A stretch of DNA of 64,000 nucleotides, from the NCBI RefSeq assembly GCF_014196745.1, contig NZ_JACIEH010000001.1:1674001-1738000 (forward strand), in the 5' to 3' direction. Of this stretch, positions 63,543 to 64,000 are shown in pieces. The translations under genes were made by a program, and so were the position numbers. The notes below the pieces were generated by a model. That model was not told where the DNA came from and made no database searches. It saw nothing but the letters and a program-made list of their open reading frames with translations. The first letter of the stretch is position 1. Each line of letters starts with the position of its first letter. The stretch is from Sphingomonas kyeonggiensis (GTDB taxonomy: Bacteria > Pseudomonadota > Alphaproteobacteria > Sphingomonadales > Sphingomonadaceae).

Positions 63543-64000
63543 ATGTTCTGGCTGTTCGCCCCGCTTGCCCTTGCCGCCGCGCCTGCGCCGGTCCGCATCA
63601 ACGACCTGGTGATGCTGGGCACGCACAACAGCTACAAGCAGGCGATGCCAGCGGAGCGCATGCAACAGCTGCGCGCGTTCGATGCGAACAGCGCGGACTC
63701 GCTCGACTATTCCCACCGCCCGTTGGTCGAGCAACTCGATGCCGGCGCACGCCAGCTCGAGCTCGACATCTGGTACGATCCCAAGGGCGGGCTCTATGCC
63801 GATGGTTCGACCGACCCGGCGATGCAGCGCCCGGGCTTCAAGGTCCAGCACATGGCGGGGTTCGACAACCGGTCGAGCTGCCTGACGCTGGTCCAGTGCC
63901 TGACGATCATCCGCACCTGGTCCGACGCGCATCCGGGCCATGTGCCGATCCTGCTGATGTTCAACACCAACGACAATGGCCGCTTCATCAAGGGCGAGCC
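63543..64000 (+). CDS. Ca2+-dependent phosphoinositide phospholipase C-like protein, 3' end cut by window
   Basis: Secreted hydrolase, first 152 codons visible. A signal peptide (MFWLFAPLALAAAPAPV) precedes a TIM-barrel phosphodiesterase start with NDLVMLGTHNSYKQ (first catalytic His), HRPLVEQLDAGARQLELDIWYDP (Glu/Asp metal ligands) and KVQHMAGFDNRSSCLTLVQCLTIIRTWSDAHPGHVPILLMFN (second His). This is the pattern of the bacterial PI-PLC C1-type family. TGGAG lies seven bases before the ATG. It probably works with the TonB receptor just upstream. Confidence 0.88.
   Translation, partial: MFWLFAPLALAAAPAPVRINDLVMLGTHNSYKQAMPAERMQQLRAFDANSADSLDYSHRPLVEQLDAGARQLELDIWYDPKGGLYADGSTDPAMQRPGFKVQHMAGFDNRSSCLTLVQCLTIIRTWSDAHPGHVPILLMFNTNDNGRFIKGE

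Overview
The window looks like chromosome of an alphaproteobacterium of the order Sphingomonadales (Sphingomonas or a close relative). It is GC-rich and tightly packed, with many ATGA start/stop overlaps. The recA promoter carries alphaproteobacterial LexA boxes (GTTC-N7-GTTC). A CckA-type hybrid kinase is present, and TonB-dependent receptors are abundant. Genus-level placement is inference.

Layout. 1-22.6 kb is mostly core genome: alaS (last codons cut off by the window edge), an M50-like membrane protease, a ParD-like/map operon with a palindromic operator, a Tat-exported M24 peptidase, a DAACS symporter with trhO, a lipoprotein pair, an RNB-DUF1801-GST operon, recA, a MOSC protein, a receiver protein with cckA, an M13 lipoprotein peptidase, smpB-DUF2062, recJ and tRNA-Glu. 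Two short hairpin repeats and one long inverted repeat lie between these genes.

22.7-29.3 kb, beside tRNA-Glu, is a four-gene minus-strand operon: MoxR AAA+ ATPase, a 151-aa protein, a 645-aa protein and a 986-aa protein with helical repeats and a beta-propeller-like end. I read it as a MoxR-vWA-beta-propeller (bpX) ternary system. This class was predicted computationally as a conflict or chaperone-like system and is, to my knowledge, not experimentally understood. It is the best candidate for an undescribed system here.

29.8-47.2 kb is accessory envelope biology: a frameshifted siderophore-type receptor with a Fur-like box; an ECF sigma/anti-sigma pair divergent from a catalase-like peroxidase/cytochrome b561 operon, both promoters carrying the same ECF-type motif; and a MacB-type ABC exporter operon (ATPase, permease, TolC, HlyD) followed by FecI/FecR-type regulators and divergent from a large STN-bearing TonB receptor, with DUF2147 and a PraA/PraB-like secreted protein downstream.

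47.3-56.7 kb is a six-gene lipid-degradation operon behind a perfect palindromic operator: FadE-like dehydrogenase, long FabG, MaoC-like hydratase, thiolase, acyl-CoA ligase and a KstD-like flavoprotein. It has no FadB, so the FabG/MaoC pair probably supplies the hydratase and dehydrogenase steps.

56.8-64 kb holds a diguanylate cyclase, a bacterial lipoxygenase with all five iron ligands including the C-terminal Ile, a small unknown gene, another TonB receptor and the start of a secreted phosphoinositide phospholipase C-like enzyme.
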